A stretch of 64,000 nucleotides of DNA from an uncultured Oscillospiraceae bacterium. GTDB taxonomy: Bacteria > Bacillota > Clostridia > Oscillospirales > Oscillospiraceae. Below the pieces are notes generated by a model. That model did no database searches. It was given only the letters and a program-made list of their open reading frames with translations, and had not been told where the DNA came from. Of the stretch, positions 46,053 through 53,783 are shown in pieces; the stretch's first letter is position 1, and each line of letters begins with the position of its first letter. Location of the stretch: contig CALWZP010000004.1 in NCBI GenBank assembly GCA_944386055.1, forward strand, positions 1 to 64,000, given 5' to 3'. The position numbers and the translations under genes were made by a program.

Positions 46053-46859
46053 TCAAAGGCCGAAGTGGCCCATCACGCCGATGGCCACACAGGACACAAG
46101 CCCCAGGAGGATCACCGCCCAGTCCGCCCGGCGGTACTTCAGCTGCCGCAGGCGGGTGCGCCCCTCGCCGCCGTGATAGCAGCGGCACTCCATGGCCACC
46201 GCCAGCTCGTCGGCCCGGCGGAAGGCGGAGATGAACAGGGGGACCAGCAGAGGGACCAGGGCCTTGGCCTTCTGGATCAGGTTGCCCGTCTCAAAGTCGG
46301 CGCCCCGGGCCTTCTGGGCGGACATGATCTTGTCCGTCTCCTCGATAAGGGTGGGGATGAAGCGCAGGGCAATGGACATCATCATGGCCAGCTCGTGCAC
46401 CGGGACCTTGATTTTCTTCAGGGGACCCAACAGGCTCTCGATGCCGTCGGTGAGCAGGATGGGAGAGGTGGTGTAGGTCAGCAGGAAGGTGCCGGTGATG
46501 AGCATCAGGATACGCACCGTCATGAAAAAGGCGGCCCAGATGCCCTCCGCCGTGATGCGCAGGAAACCGATGGTGACCAGCGGGGTGCCCGGAGTGTAGA
46601 ACAGGTTGAGCAGGGTGGTGATCACCACGATAAGCACCACCGGCTTCATGCCCCGGAGGATGTTGCGCACCCCCACCTTGGAGATGGCGATGGCAGCTGC
46701 CAGGGCCAGGAAGAGCAGGCCGTAGGTCACCAGAAAGTCCGCCAGAAACAGCGCAACAATATAAAACAGGGTCAGCAGGATCTTGGTGCGGGGATCCAGA
46801 CGGTGGATGGGAGTATTTCCCGGGAAGTACTGTCCCAGAGTGATGTCTTTCAGCGCCAT
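46053..46859 (-). CDS. ecfT: ECF transporter transmembrane scaffold EcfT
   Basis: 268 aa from ATG 46859. The family start DITLGQYFPGNTPIHRLDPR, several hydrophobic segments, and the cytoplasmic coupling motifs ARGADFE and CRCYHGGEGR with their Ala-Arg-Gly-type signature. It connects EcfA1/A2 to exchangeable vitamin-binding S subunits such as RibU. Starts 1 nt after the ecfA2 stop. Confidence 0.95.
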   Translation of the reverse strand: MALKDITLGQYFPGNTPIHRLDPRTKILLTLFYIVALFLADFLVTYGLLFLALAAAIAISKVGVRNILRGMKPVVLIVVITTLLNLFYTPGTPLVTIGFLRITAEGIWAAFFMTVRILMLITGTFLLTYTTSPILLTDGIESLLGPLKKIKVPVHELAMMMSIALRFIPTLIEETDKIMSAQKARGADFETGNLIQKAKALVPLLVPLFISAFRRADELAVAMECRCYHGGEGRTRLRQLKYRRADWAVILLGLVSCVAIGVMGHFGL

Positions 46860-46860
46860 C

Positions 46861-47727
46861 TCAGACACCTCCCCGATTCCGCACCGCGGAGAGAATGGCC
46901 TGTTTGGCCTGCTGGATGGTGTATACCGACGGGTCGATGTCCGCCCCCAGCTGACGCAGGCGCAGGAATACCCGGGTGATCTGAGGGACGCCCAGACCCA
47001 TGGCCTCCAGCTCGTCCCCGTGGCGGAACACCTCCCGGGGGGTGCCGGAGAAGGGGAGCGTCCCGTCGTTGACCACCACCAGCCGGTCCACCGAGCGGGC
47101 CACCTCCTCCATGGAGTGGGAGACCATGATGATGGTGGCATTGGTGGCCTGGTGATAGTCCCGGATGTTGCCCAGGATGGCCTCCACCCCCACCGGGTCC
47201 AGTCCGGCGGTGGGCTCGTCCAGGATAAGCACCGAGGGCTCCATGGCGATGACGCCCGCGATGGCCACCCGGCGCTTCTGGCCGCCGGACAGCTCGAAGG
47301 GAGATTTGTCCAGCTGCTCCCGGGTCAGACCCACGAACTCCGCCGCCCGGCGCACCCGGCGGTCGATCTCCCCCTCGTCCAGCCCCATGTTCTTGGGGCC
47401 GAAGGAGATGTCCTTGTATACCGTCTCCTCAAAGAGCTGATACTCGGGATACTGGAATACCAGTCCCACATGGAAGCGGGTCTGATGGGTGACCTTGGGG
47501 TCGGACCAGATATCGGTGCCGTCATAGAGCACCTGGCCGGAGGTGGGCTTCAGCAGGCCGTTGAGGTGCTGGATCAGGGTGGACTTCCCCGAGCCGGTGT
47601 GCCCGATGATGCCCAGGTACTCTCCGGCATAGGCGGTAAAGTCCACATCATGCAGGGCGGTCTGCTGAAAGGGCGTCCCCTCACTGTACACATGGCACAG
47701 CTGTTTGGTTTCAAGGATGGGCTGCAT
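46861..47727 (-). CDS. ecfA2: ECF transporter ATPase EcfA2
   Basis: 288 aa. Walker A GHTGSGKST, signature LSGGQKRRVAIAGVIAMEP, Walker B LILDEPTAGLDP. Its N-terminus (QLCHVYSEGTPFQQTALHDV) is typical of EcfA2. Pairs with EcfA1 to power group-II ECF transporters. Confidence 0.95.
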   Translation of the reverse strand: MQPILETKQLCHVYSEGTPFQQTALHDVDFTAYAGEYLGIIGHTGSGKSTLIQHLNGLLKPTSGQVLYDGTDIWSDPKVTHQTRFHVGLVFQYPEYQLFEETVYKDISFGPKNMGLDEGEIDRRVRRAAEFVGLTREQLDKSPFELSGGQKRRVAIAGVIAMEPSVLILDEPTAGLDPVGVEAILGNIRDYHQATNATIIMVSHSMEEVARSVDRLVVVNDGTLPFSGTPREVFRHGDELEAMGLGVPQITRVFLRLRQLGADIDPSVYTIQQAKQAILSAVRNRGGV

Positions 47728-47786
47728 AGGCTACTTCCTTTTCTGTGATGGTGCGCGGCCCGGGGGCTCGCGCCCGGTGAAGGCAG

Positions 47787-48632
47787 TCAGCTGCGGAGCA
47801 GGCTGAACAGCGCCTGCGCGCATTCGTCATCAGTCATGGCATCCAGGGGGACATCCAGTCCCTCCTGGCGCAGCTCCCAAAGGAGCTGGATGGTGTCGGG
47901 CACAGTCAAACCGACTGCCCGCAGGCCCTCCACATCCTGGAAGACTTGGCGGGGGGCGCCGTCGGCGATGACCCTCCCCTTGGCCATGACGATGAGGCGG
48001 TCGGCTTGGGCGGCCTCGTCCATGTGATGGGTGATGAGCACCACGGTGGTGCCGGATTCCCGGTTCAGCCGGCTGATGGTGGACAGCACCTCCCGCCGGC
48101 CGATGGGGTCCAGCATGGCGGTGGGCTCGTCCAGCACCACGCACCGGGGCCGCATGGCGATGACGCCGGCAATGGCCACCCGCTGCTTCTGGCCGCCGGA
48201 GAGAAGGTGAGGGGCGTGGGTGGCGTACTGGCTCATGCCCACCATGGCCAGGGCCTTGTCCACCCGGCGGCGGATCTCCTCGGGGGGAACGCCCAGGTTC
48301 TCCGGGGCGAACGCCACATCCTCTTCTACCACATTGGCCACAATCTGGTTGTCCGGGTTCTGGAATACCATACCCACCGTGCTGCGGATGGCCAGCAGGT
48401 CGTCCTGGGTGGTGTCCATCCCCGCCACATAGACCTTGCCCCCGGTGGGCAGCAGGATGGCGTTGAAGTGCTTGGCCAGGGTGGATTTCCCAGACCCGTT
48501 GTGTCCCAGCACCGCCACGAAGGACCCCTCTTCAATGTTGAGCGTCACTCCGTCCAGCACGATGGGGGCGACCCCCTCGGCAGTGGTGTAGGAGAAGCGG
48601 AGGTCCTCCGTTTTGATGATCGCGTCTTTCAT
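47787..48632 (-). CDS. ecfA1: ECF transporter ATPase EcfA1
   Basis: 281 aa from ATG 48632 (the longer frame enters the upstream repeat). Walker A GHNGSGKST, Q-loop VFQNPDNQIVA, LSGGQKQRVAIAGVIAMRP, Walker B VVLDEPTAMLDP. First gene of ecfA1-ecfA2-ecfT-truA-DUF5711-cvpA. Its ribosome site is weak (GGGGGG) and an inverted-repeat element lies in its leader. Confidence 0.94.
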   Translation of the reverse strand: MKDAIIKTEDLRFSYTTAEGVAPIVLDGVTLNIEEGSFVAVLGHNGSGKSTLAKHFNAILLPTGGKVYVAGMDTTQDDLLAIRSTVGMVFQNPDNQIVANVVEEDVAFAPENLGVPPEEIRRRVDKALAMVGMSQYATHAPHLLSGGQKQRVAIAGVIAMRPRCVVLDEPTAMLDPIGRREVLSTISRLNRESGTTVVLITHHMDEAAQADRLIVMAKGRVIADGAPRQVFQDVEGLRAVGLTVPDTIQLLWELRQEGLDVPLDAMTDDECAQALFSLLRS

Positions 48633-48647
48633 AACAACCCCCCAGAA

Positions 48648-48741
48648 ATTGAGATAGGAGTTAGGAGATAGAAGATATTGGAGAAAGCGCACACCGTAGA
48701 AGTGGATAGCTCCTATTTCCTATCTCATATCTCCTATCTAA
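48648..48741. repeat. Small inverted-repeat element with degenerate AGGAGATAG units
   Basis: Left arm ATTGAGATAGGAGTTAGGAG... (48648-48676) is imperfectly mirrored by the right arm ending ATATCTCCTATCTAAT (48706-48742). Both arms are built of GATAGGAG / AGGAGATA-like octamers around a ~30-nt centre. It reaches into the stop codon of the methyltransferase gene. It looks like a miniature palindromic element or shrunken tandem repeat. Confidence 0.65.
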
Positions 48742-49601
48742 TCACGGAGCCAGCGGCCCGTGGCCCCGCAGGGGAGGGCCAGCCCAGTGGACTCCACCGG
48801 CAGGCCCAGCTCGTCGGAGACGGTGTGTCCGCCGAATTTTTTGGAGATCAGCGTCTCCAGAATATAGGTGAGCACCGACGGGGCCAGCCCGGTGGTGTAG
48901 GAGTTGAGAATGAGGAACAGCGGCTCGTCGGACAGCACGCCGGAGACCAGCTCCACGAAGGGATACAGGTTCTCCTCCAGCTTCCACACCTCGCCGGTGG
49001 GCCCGCGGCCGTAGCTGGGGGGGTCCATGATGACGGCGTCGTACTTCCGGCCGCGGCGGATCTCCCGTTCCACGAATTTGCCGCAGTCGTCCACGATCCA
49101 GCGGATAGGGGCCCCTTCCAACCCGGAGCTCTTGGCGTTCTCCCGGGCCCACTGGACCATCCCCTTGGCCGCGTCCACATGGCACACGCTGGCCCCCGCC
49201 GCGGCGCAGGCCACGGTGGCCCCGCCGGTGTAGGCGAACAGGTTCAGTACCCGGATGGGCCGGCACGCCTGCCGGATACGCTCCATGGCCCAGTCCCAGT
49301 TGGCTGCCTGCTCGGGGAACAGACCGGTGTGCTTGAAGTTCATGGGCTTGATCTGAAAGGTCAATTCCCGGTATCGCACCTCCCAACGGGGGGGCAGCGC
49401 GTTTTTCTCCCACTGCCCGCCGCCGGAGGAGGAGCGGGCGTACCGGGCGGAGGGGTGCCGCCAGGCGGGATCGGTCCGGGGGGTGTTCCAGATGGCCTGG
49501 GGGTCGGGACGCACCAGGGTATAGTCTCCCCACCGCTCCAGCTTCTCTCCCCGCCCGCAGTCCAGCAGACGATAGTCTTTCCACTTGTCAGAGATCCACA
49601 T
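48738..49601 (-). CDS. Class I SAM-dependent rRNA methyltransferase-like protein
   Basis: 287 aa. SAM motif LNLFAYTGGATVACAAAGAS near residues 119-138, acidic VDAAKGMVQWARENA and catalytic MDPPSYGRGP near 197-206. This resembles the C-terminal half of RlmK/RlmI (YccW-like) 23S rRNA methyltransferases. The usual N-terminal PUA domain is absent. Target RNA unknown. Confidence 0.85.
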   Translation of the reverse strand: MWISDKWKDYRLLDCGRGEKLERWGDYTLVRPDPQAIWNTPRTDPAWRHPSARYARSSSGGGQWEKNALPPRWEVRYRELTFQIKPMNFKHTGLFPEQAANWDWAMERIRQACRPIRVLNLFAYTGGATVACAAAGASVCHVDAAKGMVQWARENAKSSGLEGAPIRWIVDDCGKFVEREIRRGRKYDAVIMDPPSYGRGPTGEVWKLEENLYPFVELVSGVLSDEPLFLILNSYTTGLAPSVLTYILETLISKKFGGHTVSDELGLPVESTGLALPCGATGRWLRD

Positions 49602-49647
49602 CAGGGCACACCTCCCCAGTCTGAAATAACCTAATTAGTATAGCATC

Positions 49648-49681
49648 CTCCCCCCGCTTCGTCAATGAAAAGGGGGGAGGA
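49648..49681. repeat. CCTCCCCCC/GGGGGGAGG inverted repeat
   Basis: Nine-bp perfect arms around a ~16-nt loop, between divergent genes. No U-run on either side, so its role is unclear; it could be an operator or hairpin in the 5' region of one of the two transcripts. Confidence 0.5.
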
Positions 49682-49781
49682 TTCACAGCTTTTTCAGAAA
49701 TGATTGTCTTTCGACGAAAAATATGATAAAGTACCAGGTACAAGCCTGAAACGCCCTGCGGGGCGGAAGAGAGGGATACCC

Positions 49782-50435
49782 ATGAGTGAAGTGAACAGAC
49801 CCATCCGGGGCGCGGTGTTCGGCGGGTTCAACCGCCAGGATGTGCTGCGGTGTATCGAGGAGATGGAACAGGCTCACCAGCGGGAGCTGGAGGAGCTGCG
49901 CGCCAGCCTGACCCGGGAGGAGCAGGCCCGGCAGGAGCTGGAGCGCACCGTGGCGGAGCAGGGGGCCAAGGGGGCGGAGAACCAGCGGCTGACCAAGTCG
50001 CTCCAGCAGAGCGAGACCGCCCTGGCCGCGGCGCAGCAGGAGCTGGCCCGCAAGAGCCAGCGGCTGGATCAGCTGGAGAAGGAGACCGCCGCCCTGCGGA
50101 CGCAGGTGGAGCGGTTCCGCCCCTCCGCCGAGGCGTACGAGGCGGTGAAAGACCGCACCGCCGGCATCGAGCTGGACGCCCACCGCCGGGCCCAGGAGAT
50201 CACCCGCCGGGCGGAGGACCGGGCCGCCAAGCTGAAGGCGGACACCCGCCAGTGGCTGGAGCGGCTGGAGCGGGGGTACGACCTTCTGCGCACCGACATG
50301 GATGCCACCGTCTCCCACACCGCCAATGAACTGGAGCGGGTGCAGCACTCTCTCCAGGGGGTGGCGGCGGACTTCGAGACCTATGACCGGCGCCTGGAGG
50401 AGCTGATCAAAGCGTACCAGGAGGGGGAGAACTGA
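49782..50435 (+). CDS. DivIVA-like coiled-coil protein
   Basis: 217 aa from ATG 49782; the upstream frame lacks a site. VFGGFNRQDVLRCIEEMEQ near the N-terminus matches the DivIVA membrane-targeting start. A long coiled coil (residues ~25-115, many Gln/Glu/Arg), a linker and a second helix region (~130-215) follow. Such proteins mark poles and septa. Its stop overlaps the start of the fumarase-like gene (TGATG), an unexpected partner. Confidence 0.83.
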   Translation: MSEVNRPIRGAVFGGFNRQDVLRCIEEMEQAHQRELEELRASLTREEQARQELERTVAEQGAKGAENQRLTKSLQQSETALAAAQQELARKSQRLDQLEKETAALRTQVERFRPSAEAYEAVKDRTAGIELDAHRRAQEITRRAEDRAAKLKADTRQWLERLERGYDLLRTDMDATVSHTANELERVQHSLQGVAADFETYDRRLEELIKAYQEGEN

Positions 50436-50986
50436 TGGAGTATCAGCTGCACACCGACCAGCTGCCTGAGATGGTCTCCCAGCTGCGGGCGGGGGACCGG
50501 GTGGTGCTCAGCGGCACCATCTACACCGCCCGGGACGCGGCCCACAAGCGTCTGTTTGCCCTGCTGGATGATGGCGCGGAGCTGCCCTTTTCCATGAAGG
50601 GGGCGGTGATCTACTACGCCGGCCCCACCCCAGCCCAGCAGGGGATGGCAGTGGGCTCCTGCGGTCCTACCACCTCCGGCCGGATGGATCCCTATGCTCC
50701 CCGGCTGCTGGACCTGGGGCTCACCGCCATGATCGGCAAGGGGGACCGGAGCCCCGCTGTGCGGGAGGCCATCCGAAGGAACGGCGCCTGCTATTTCGCA
50801 GCGGTGGGGGGCGCGGGGGCGCTCATCGCCCGCTGCATCGAGACGGCGGAGGTCATCGCCTTTGACGACCTGGGGTGCGAGTCCGTCAAGCGGATGACTG
50901 TGAAGGACTTCCCCCTGACAGTCGCCATCGACTGCGTCGGGGGCAATCTGTATGAAACGGGCCGGGAGGCGTACCGAAAAGATTGA
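50435..50986 (+). CDS. Fe-S hydro-lyase beta subunit, fumarase/tartrate dehydratase type
   Basis: 183 aa. Fumerase C-terminal domain: GDRVVLSGTIYTARDAAHKR, GPTPAQQGMAVGSCGPTTSGRMDP and MIGKGDRSP. In class I fumarases and L-tartrate dehydratase this chain works with an alpha subunit that holds the [4Fe-4S] cluster. No alpha subunit is next to it; instead it is translationally coupled to a DivIVA-like gene. It may pair with a distant alpha subunit. Confidence 0.88.
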   Translation: MEYQLHTDQLPEMVSQLRAGDRVVLSGTIYTARDAAHKRLFALLDDGAELPFSMKGAVIYYAGPTPAQQGMAVGSCGPTTSGRMDPYAPRLLDLGLTAMIGKGDRSPAVREAIRRNGACYFAAVGGAGALIARCIETAEVIAFDDLGCESVKRMTVKDFPLTVAIDCVGGNLYETGREAYRKD

Positions 50987-50993
50987 AACATTG

Positions 50994-51030
50994 ACCGGGG
51001 GCCCCGCAGGATGCGGGGCCCCCGGTTTTC
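50994..51030. terminator. Bidirectional terminator between fumarase beta and HTH gene
   Basis: ACCGGGGGCCCCGC / GCGGGGCCCCCGGTTTTC stem with AGGAT loop. Confidence 0.9.
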
Positions 51031-51037
51031 TTTGCGG

Positions 51038-51829
51038 TCACTGCAGGGGTGTGGAGTGGATATGGGCGGCCATGAAGGTGAGAAAGTCGGCCAGCGGGCC
51101 GCCGCTGCCCAGGGCCTGCTGGATGGCGGCGGCAATCTGGGTCCGGGAGACCGAGCCGTCGGTGAGCAGGGTCACCGCGCCGCTGACCTCGTCCCCAATG
51201 GCCAGAGGGCCGCTGGCCACCGCGCCGATGGCGATCTGGGCGGCGTGGGCCACACCGCCGATGGACCAGACGCCGGCGACGAGGGCCCCGATGGACAGCA
51301 CCCCCAGGGCCATGCCCCCGATGGCCAGCAGTCCGATGGCGATGCACCCCAGGCCCACCAGCCCCAGGGCGACGCACCCGAGGGTGAGGACGCCCAGGGT
51401 GAGGCAGCCGGCGGAGACCAACCCCGCGGCAAAAACGCCCAGGGCCACCACGCCGGTGGCCACATTCCCGATGGCGATGATCCCCTTGGCCCGCTGGAGG
51501 CCCCGGCCCAGGTGGATGTGCACCAGGGGCAGGCCGAAGAGGGTGCGCCTGCTCTTGTACTCATAGTGCCACTCATTGTAGTAGTTGTTGATCACCGTCT
51601 GGGTCACCGGGCCGCCCTCCGGGGGGAGGGGCTCCTGCCCGGTGATGAGCCAGTCCAGTGTGACATTGAAGTACCGGGCCAGGGCGGTGAGGTTGTCCAT
51701 GTCCGGCCGGGAGGTGCCCGCCTCCCACTTTTGGACCGCCTGACGGGTGACATTCAGCAGCCCGGCCAGCTCCTCCTGGGACAGGCCCGCCTTTTTGCGC
51801 AGGTCGTACAGTCTGTGCTGAAATTCCAA
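51038..51829 (-). CDS. XRE-type HTH protein with Gly-every-five hydrophobic repeat domain
   Basis: 263 aa with TTG start 51829, seven nt behind AGGAGGT. Residues ~5-65 form an XRE helix-turn-helix (LRKKAGLSQEELAGLLNVTR, VQKWEAG). A linker to ~115 is followed by a striking repeat: glycine at 116, 121, 126 and every fifth residue to 191, then again at 202-217, with a small residue at position 4 and a bulky hydrophobic at position 3 of each pentad. It could be a pentapeptide-repeat-like beta-helix or a membrane-embedded bundle. A DNA-binding protein tethered to the membrane is possible. Target unknown. Confidence 0.82.
   Translation of the reverse strand: MEFQHRLYDLRKKAGLSQEELAGLLNVTRQAVQKWEAGTSRPDMDNLTALARYFNVTLDWLITGQEPLPPEGGPVTQTVINNYYNEWHYEYKSRRTLFGLPLVHIHLGRGLQRAKGIIAIGNVATGVVALGVFAAGLVSAGCLTLGVLTLGCVALGLVGLGCIAIGLLAIGGMALGVLSIGALVAGVWSIGGVAHAAQIAIGAVASGPLAIGDEVSGAVTLLTDGSVSRTQIAAAIQQALGSGGPLADFLTFMAAHIHSTPLQ
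51179..51484 (-). repeat. Region coding pentad (G-x-x-small-x) repeats
   Basis: About 20 consecutive 15-nt units, diverged at DNA level but in register at protein level, encode residues 116-217 of the HTH protein. Glycine spacing is exactly five for 16 successive glycines. Confidence 0.85.
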
Positions 51830-51966
51830 GGGAAAGACCTCCTGTTGATGATGTTTGCCTTGCGCGCTTCGGTGCCCTGAGCATAGCAAAAATCTCCGGA
51901 CGGCGCAACCAAAAGGAGTGTCCAATTTGACAACGGACGGTTGCGTGGGCAGATTTTGCAGGGGTT

Positions 51967-52593
51967 TCAGCCGCCCAGCTCCCAGAGCAGGGTCTCCGCT
52001 CCGCCCTCCGCCCGCCAGTAGACGGCGCACAGGAGCGGGTCGTCAAAGGCAGTGGAGACGGGGAGGGGGGAGAGAAAATACCAGTCCCGCTCCACCCCCT
52101 TGGCGGAGGCCCGGTCCACGGTGAGGACGGTCTCCTGAGAGAGGGAGCTGTAAAGGGAGGGACGGTACACGGCCCGGAAGGTGATCTCCTTTACATCCGG
52201 ATCATCCACCCGCCCGAAGACATAGGCGTAGGGGAGGGCATAGGTGCGGATGAGACCGCACCAGGGGGAGTCTGACCCCGAGCAGTCCACCGCCTCGTAC
52301 AGGGCGGCGTCCCACCCGGAGAGGAGCCGGAACTCCAGCAGGGCGGCCACCAGTGCGTCCTCGTTTTCCGCCAGGTATAGCCGGTCCGCCCCGGAGAGCG
52401 GCTCCTCCAGCCGGGCGGTGAGCACCGTCCGGAGGGGAGCCAGGCCGTACCAGTCCCCCACCGCCTGGACCGCCTGACCGGGAAAAACATGATAGAGGGG
52501 GATCAGAAAGGTCAGCAGGGCCAGGACCGCCAGGGACAGCCCCGCCCGCAGCGCCCGCTGCCGCCGGGTGAGAAGCTTCTTCTTCCCGCTCAT
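51967..52593 (-). CDS. Uncharacterised single-pass membrane protein of the PadR module
   Basis: 208 aa from ATG 52593, overlapping the stop of the frameshifted gene upstream (ATGA). Basic N-terminus (MSGKKKLLTRRQRALRAG), one membrane segment at ~19-38 (LSLAVLALLTFLIPLYHVFP), then an extracytoplasmic domain of ~165 residues with two cysteines (VDCSGSDSPWCG). No known motif. Third gene after padR and the HAAS-type gene. Confidence 0.75.
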   Translation of the reverse strand: MSGKKKLLTRRQRALRAGLSLAVLALLTFLIPLYHVFPGQAVQAVGDWYGLAPLRTVLTARLEEPLSGADRLYLAENEDALVAALLEFRLLSGWDAALYEAVDCSGSDSPWCGLIRTYALPYAYVFGRVDDPDVKEITFRAVYRPSLYSSLSQETVLTVDRASAKGVERDWYFLSPLPVSTAFDDPLLCAVYWRAEGGAETLLWELGG

Positions 52594-53329
52594 AGGATCG
52601 CCTCCCAGTCCAGGGGAATGACGGCCTGGAATGAATTGCCGAAGCTGGATCCGGTAATGGTCACGGACTCCGGCCGCTCCCCCCGGGGGAGGGGGACGGT
52701 CAGCTCCGCATAGCTCACGCCGGGGGTGGGGGAGATGGTGTGGGAGATCCAGACGCCGCCGCCGTAGGTGATGGTGGACAGGTCGACGGACTGCCGGCAC
52801 GGGTTTTGGTGATAGGAGCCGCGGACACCTGCACAGCGCGGTCCTCCGGGTCGTGGCGGCCCTGGACCACGACAAGATCGTAGAAGTAGATGACACTGTC
52901 CCCATACGGGCAGCGCAGCTCCAGCGGCTGCTGGCCGATCGGGCGCAGGGTCAGCCACATGGACTCCGAGAGGGACTCCGTAAACCCGACGCGGACCAGA
53001 ATGCTGTTCAGATTGGGGCCGTACTCTATCAGGAAGGGGATTGCGATGAGGATCGTCAGGCATGTGACGGCGGCCCGGAGCACCCGCTCCGTCCACAGCC
53101 AGAAGGGGGAGAGCTGCCGGTTCCACTTGGTGCCGATTTCCACCGGGTCCCCCATGGCGCGTACCGCCTGCGCCCGGGCGGCGGCCGCCTCCGTGCCGCC
53201 CTCGGTGAGCTGCCGGGCGTGGTCCTCCATGTGGTGGGTGAGCTCCCGGACGATGTCCTCCCGCTCCCGGGCGGTGGCCCGGGGGATGTGGGCGCAGACC
53301 GCCCGGCAGAAGCTGTCATACAGATCCAT
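52590..53329 (-). pseudogene. HAAS/DUF1700-like membrane protein with frameshift
   Basis: The first frame (from ATG 53329) gives a HAAS-type helical domain (CRAVCAHIPRATAREREDIV, ELTHHMEDHARQL) and a membrane segment (VLRAAVTCLTILIAIPFLIE) but turns into low-complexity Pro/Ser after about nt 52805. From there the neighbouring frame continues sensibly (QSVDLSTITYGGGVWISHT, PESVTITGSSFGNSF, VIPLDWEAIL) and its stop overlaps the next gene's start. A one-base deletion near the AAAACCC run (52803-52812) explains this. No slippery heptamer in the right register is present. HAAS proteins are usually regulated by the PadR gene upstream. Confidence 0.75.
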
Positions 53330-53339
53330 GGCGGCGCCC

Positions 53340-53660
53340 TCAGGACAGCTCCAGGACCGTGTTGATGGCGCGGGCGTAGCGATCCCACTGCTCCCGCTCC
53401 TCCGCCAGCAGCCGTTTGCCCTTCCGGGTCAGGTGGTAGTATTTCCGCACCCGGCCGGATACCTCCTGCTCATAGCAGGAGACCGCCCCCTGGCTCTCCA
53501 GCTCCCGCAGGATGGGGTAGAGGGTCCCCTCCTTCAGGGCGAAGGTGCGGTCCAGCTTCTGCTCCAGGGTGGAGATCATCTGATAGCCGTACATATCCTG
53601 CCGGGACAGCAGACTGAGCACCAGCAGGGAGGTGTGGGCCAAAGACTGTTTTCCGCGCAT
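53340..53660 (-). CDS. PadR-family transcriptional regulator
   Basis: 106 aa from ATG 53660, eight nt behind GGAGG. Winged-helix PadR pattern: LLVLSLLSRQDMYGYQMISTL, FALKEGTLYPILRELESQG, RKYYHLTRKGKRLL. Ten nt ahead of the HAAS-type gene. This PadR + HAAS (DUF1700) + membrane protein arrangement is common in Firmicutes and usually self-regulated, often responding to envelope-active compounds. Confidence 0.93.
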   Translation of the reverse strand: MRGKQSLAHTSLLVLSLLSRQDMYGYQMISTLEQKLDRTFALKEGTLYPILRELESQGAVSCYEQEVSGRVRKYYHLTRKGKRLLAEEREQWDRYARAINTVLELS

Positions 53661-53730
53661 GGCGGCCGCCTCCTCTCGATACCTCGTAACTCTACTGATA
53701 TGATACATTGAAATACAAGGTATGTCAAGC

Positions 53731-53762
53731 AAAAAATGCCGGGTCCCGAGAGGGGCCCGGCG
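53731..53762 (-). terminator. Terminator of the ABC exporter operon
   Basis: Minus strand GCCGGGCCCCTCTCGGGACCCGGC-type stem followed by ATTTTTTG, 22 nt beyond the exporter stop. Confidence 0.88.
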
Positions 53763-53783
53763 CGCTTTGGAAAACTGCGGTTT

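Noticed and set aside
52795..52815. Programmed -1 frameshift in the HAAS-type gene
   Set aside because: No X-XXY-YYZ heptamer in the correct register and no obvious stimulatory structure; a simple one-base deletion explains the data better.
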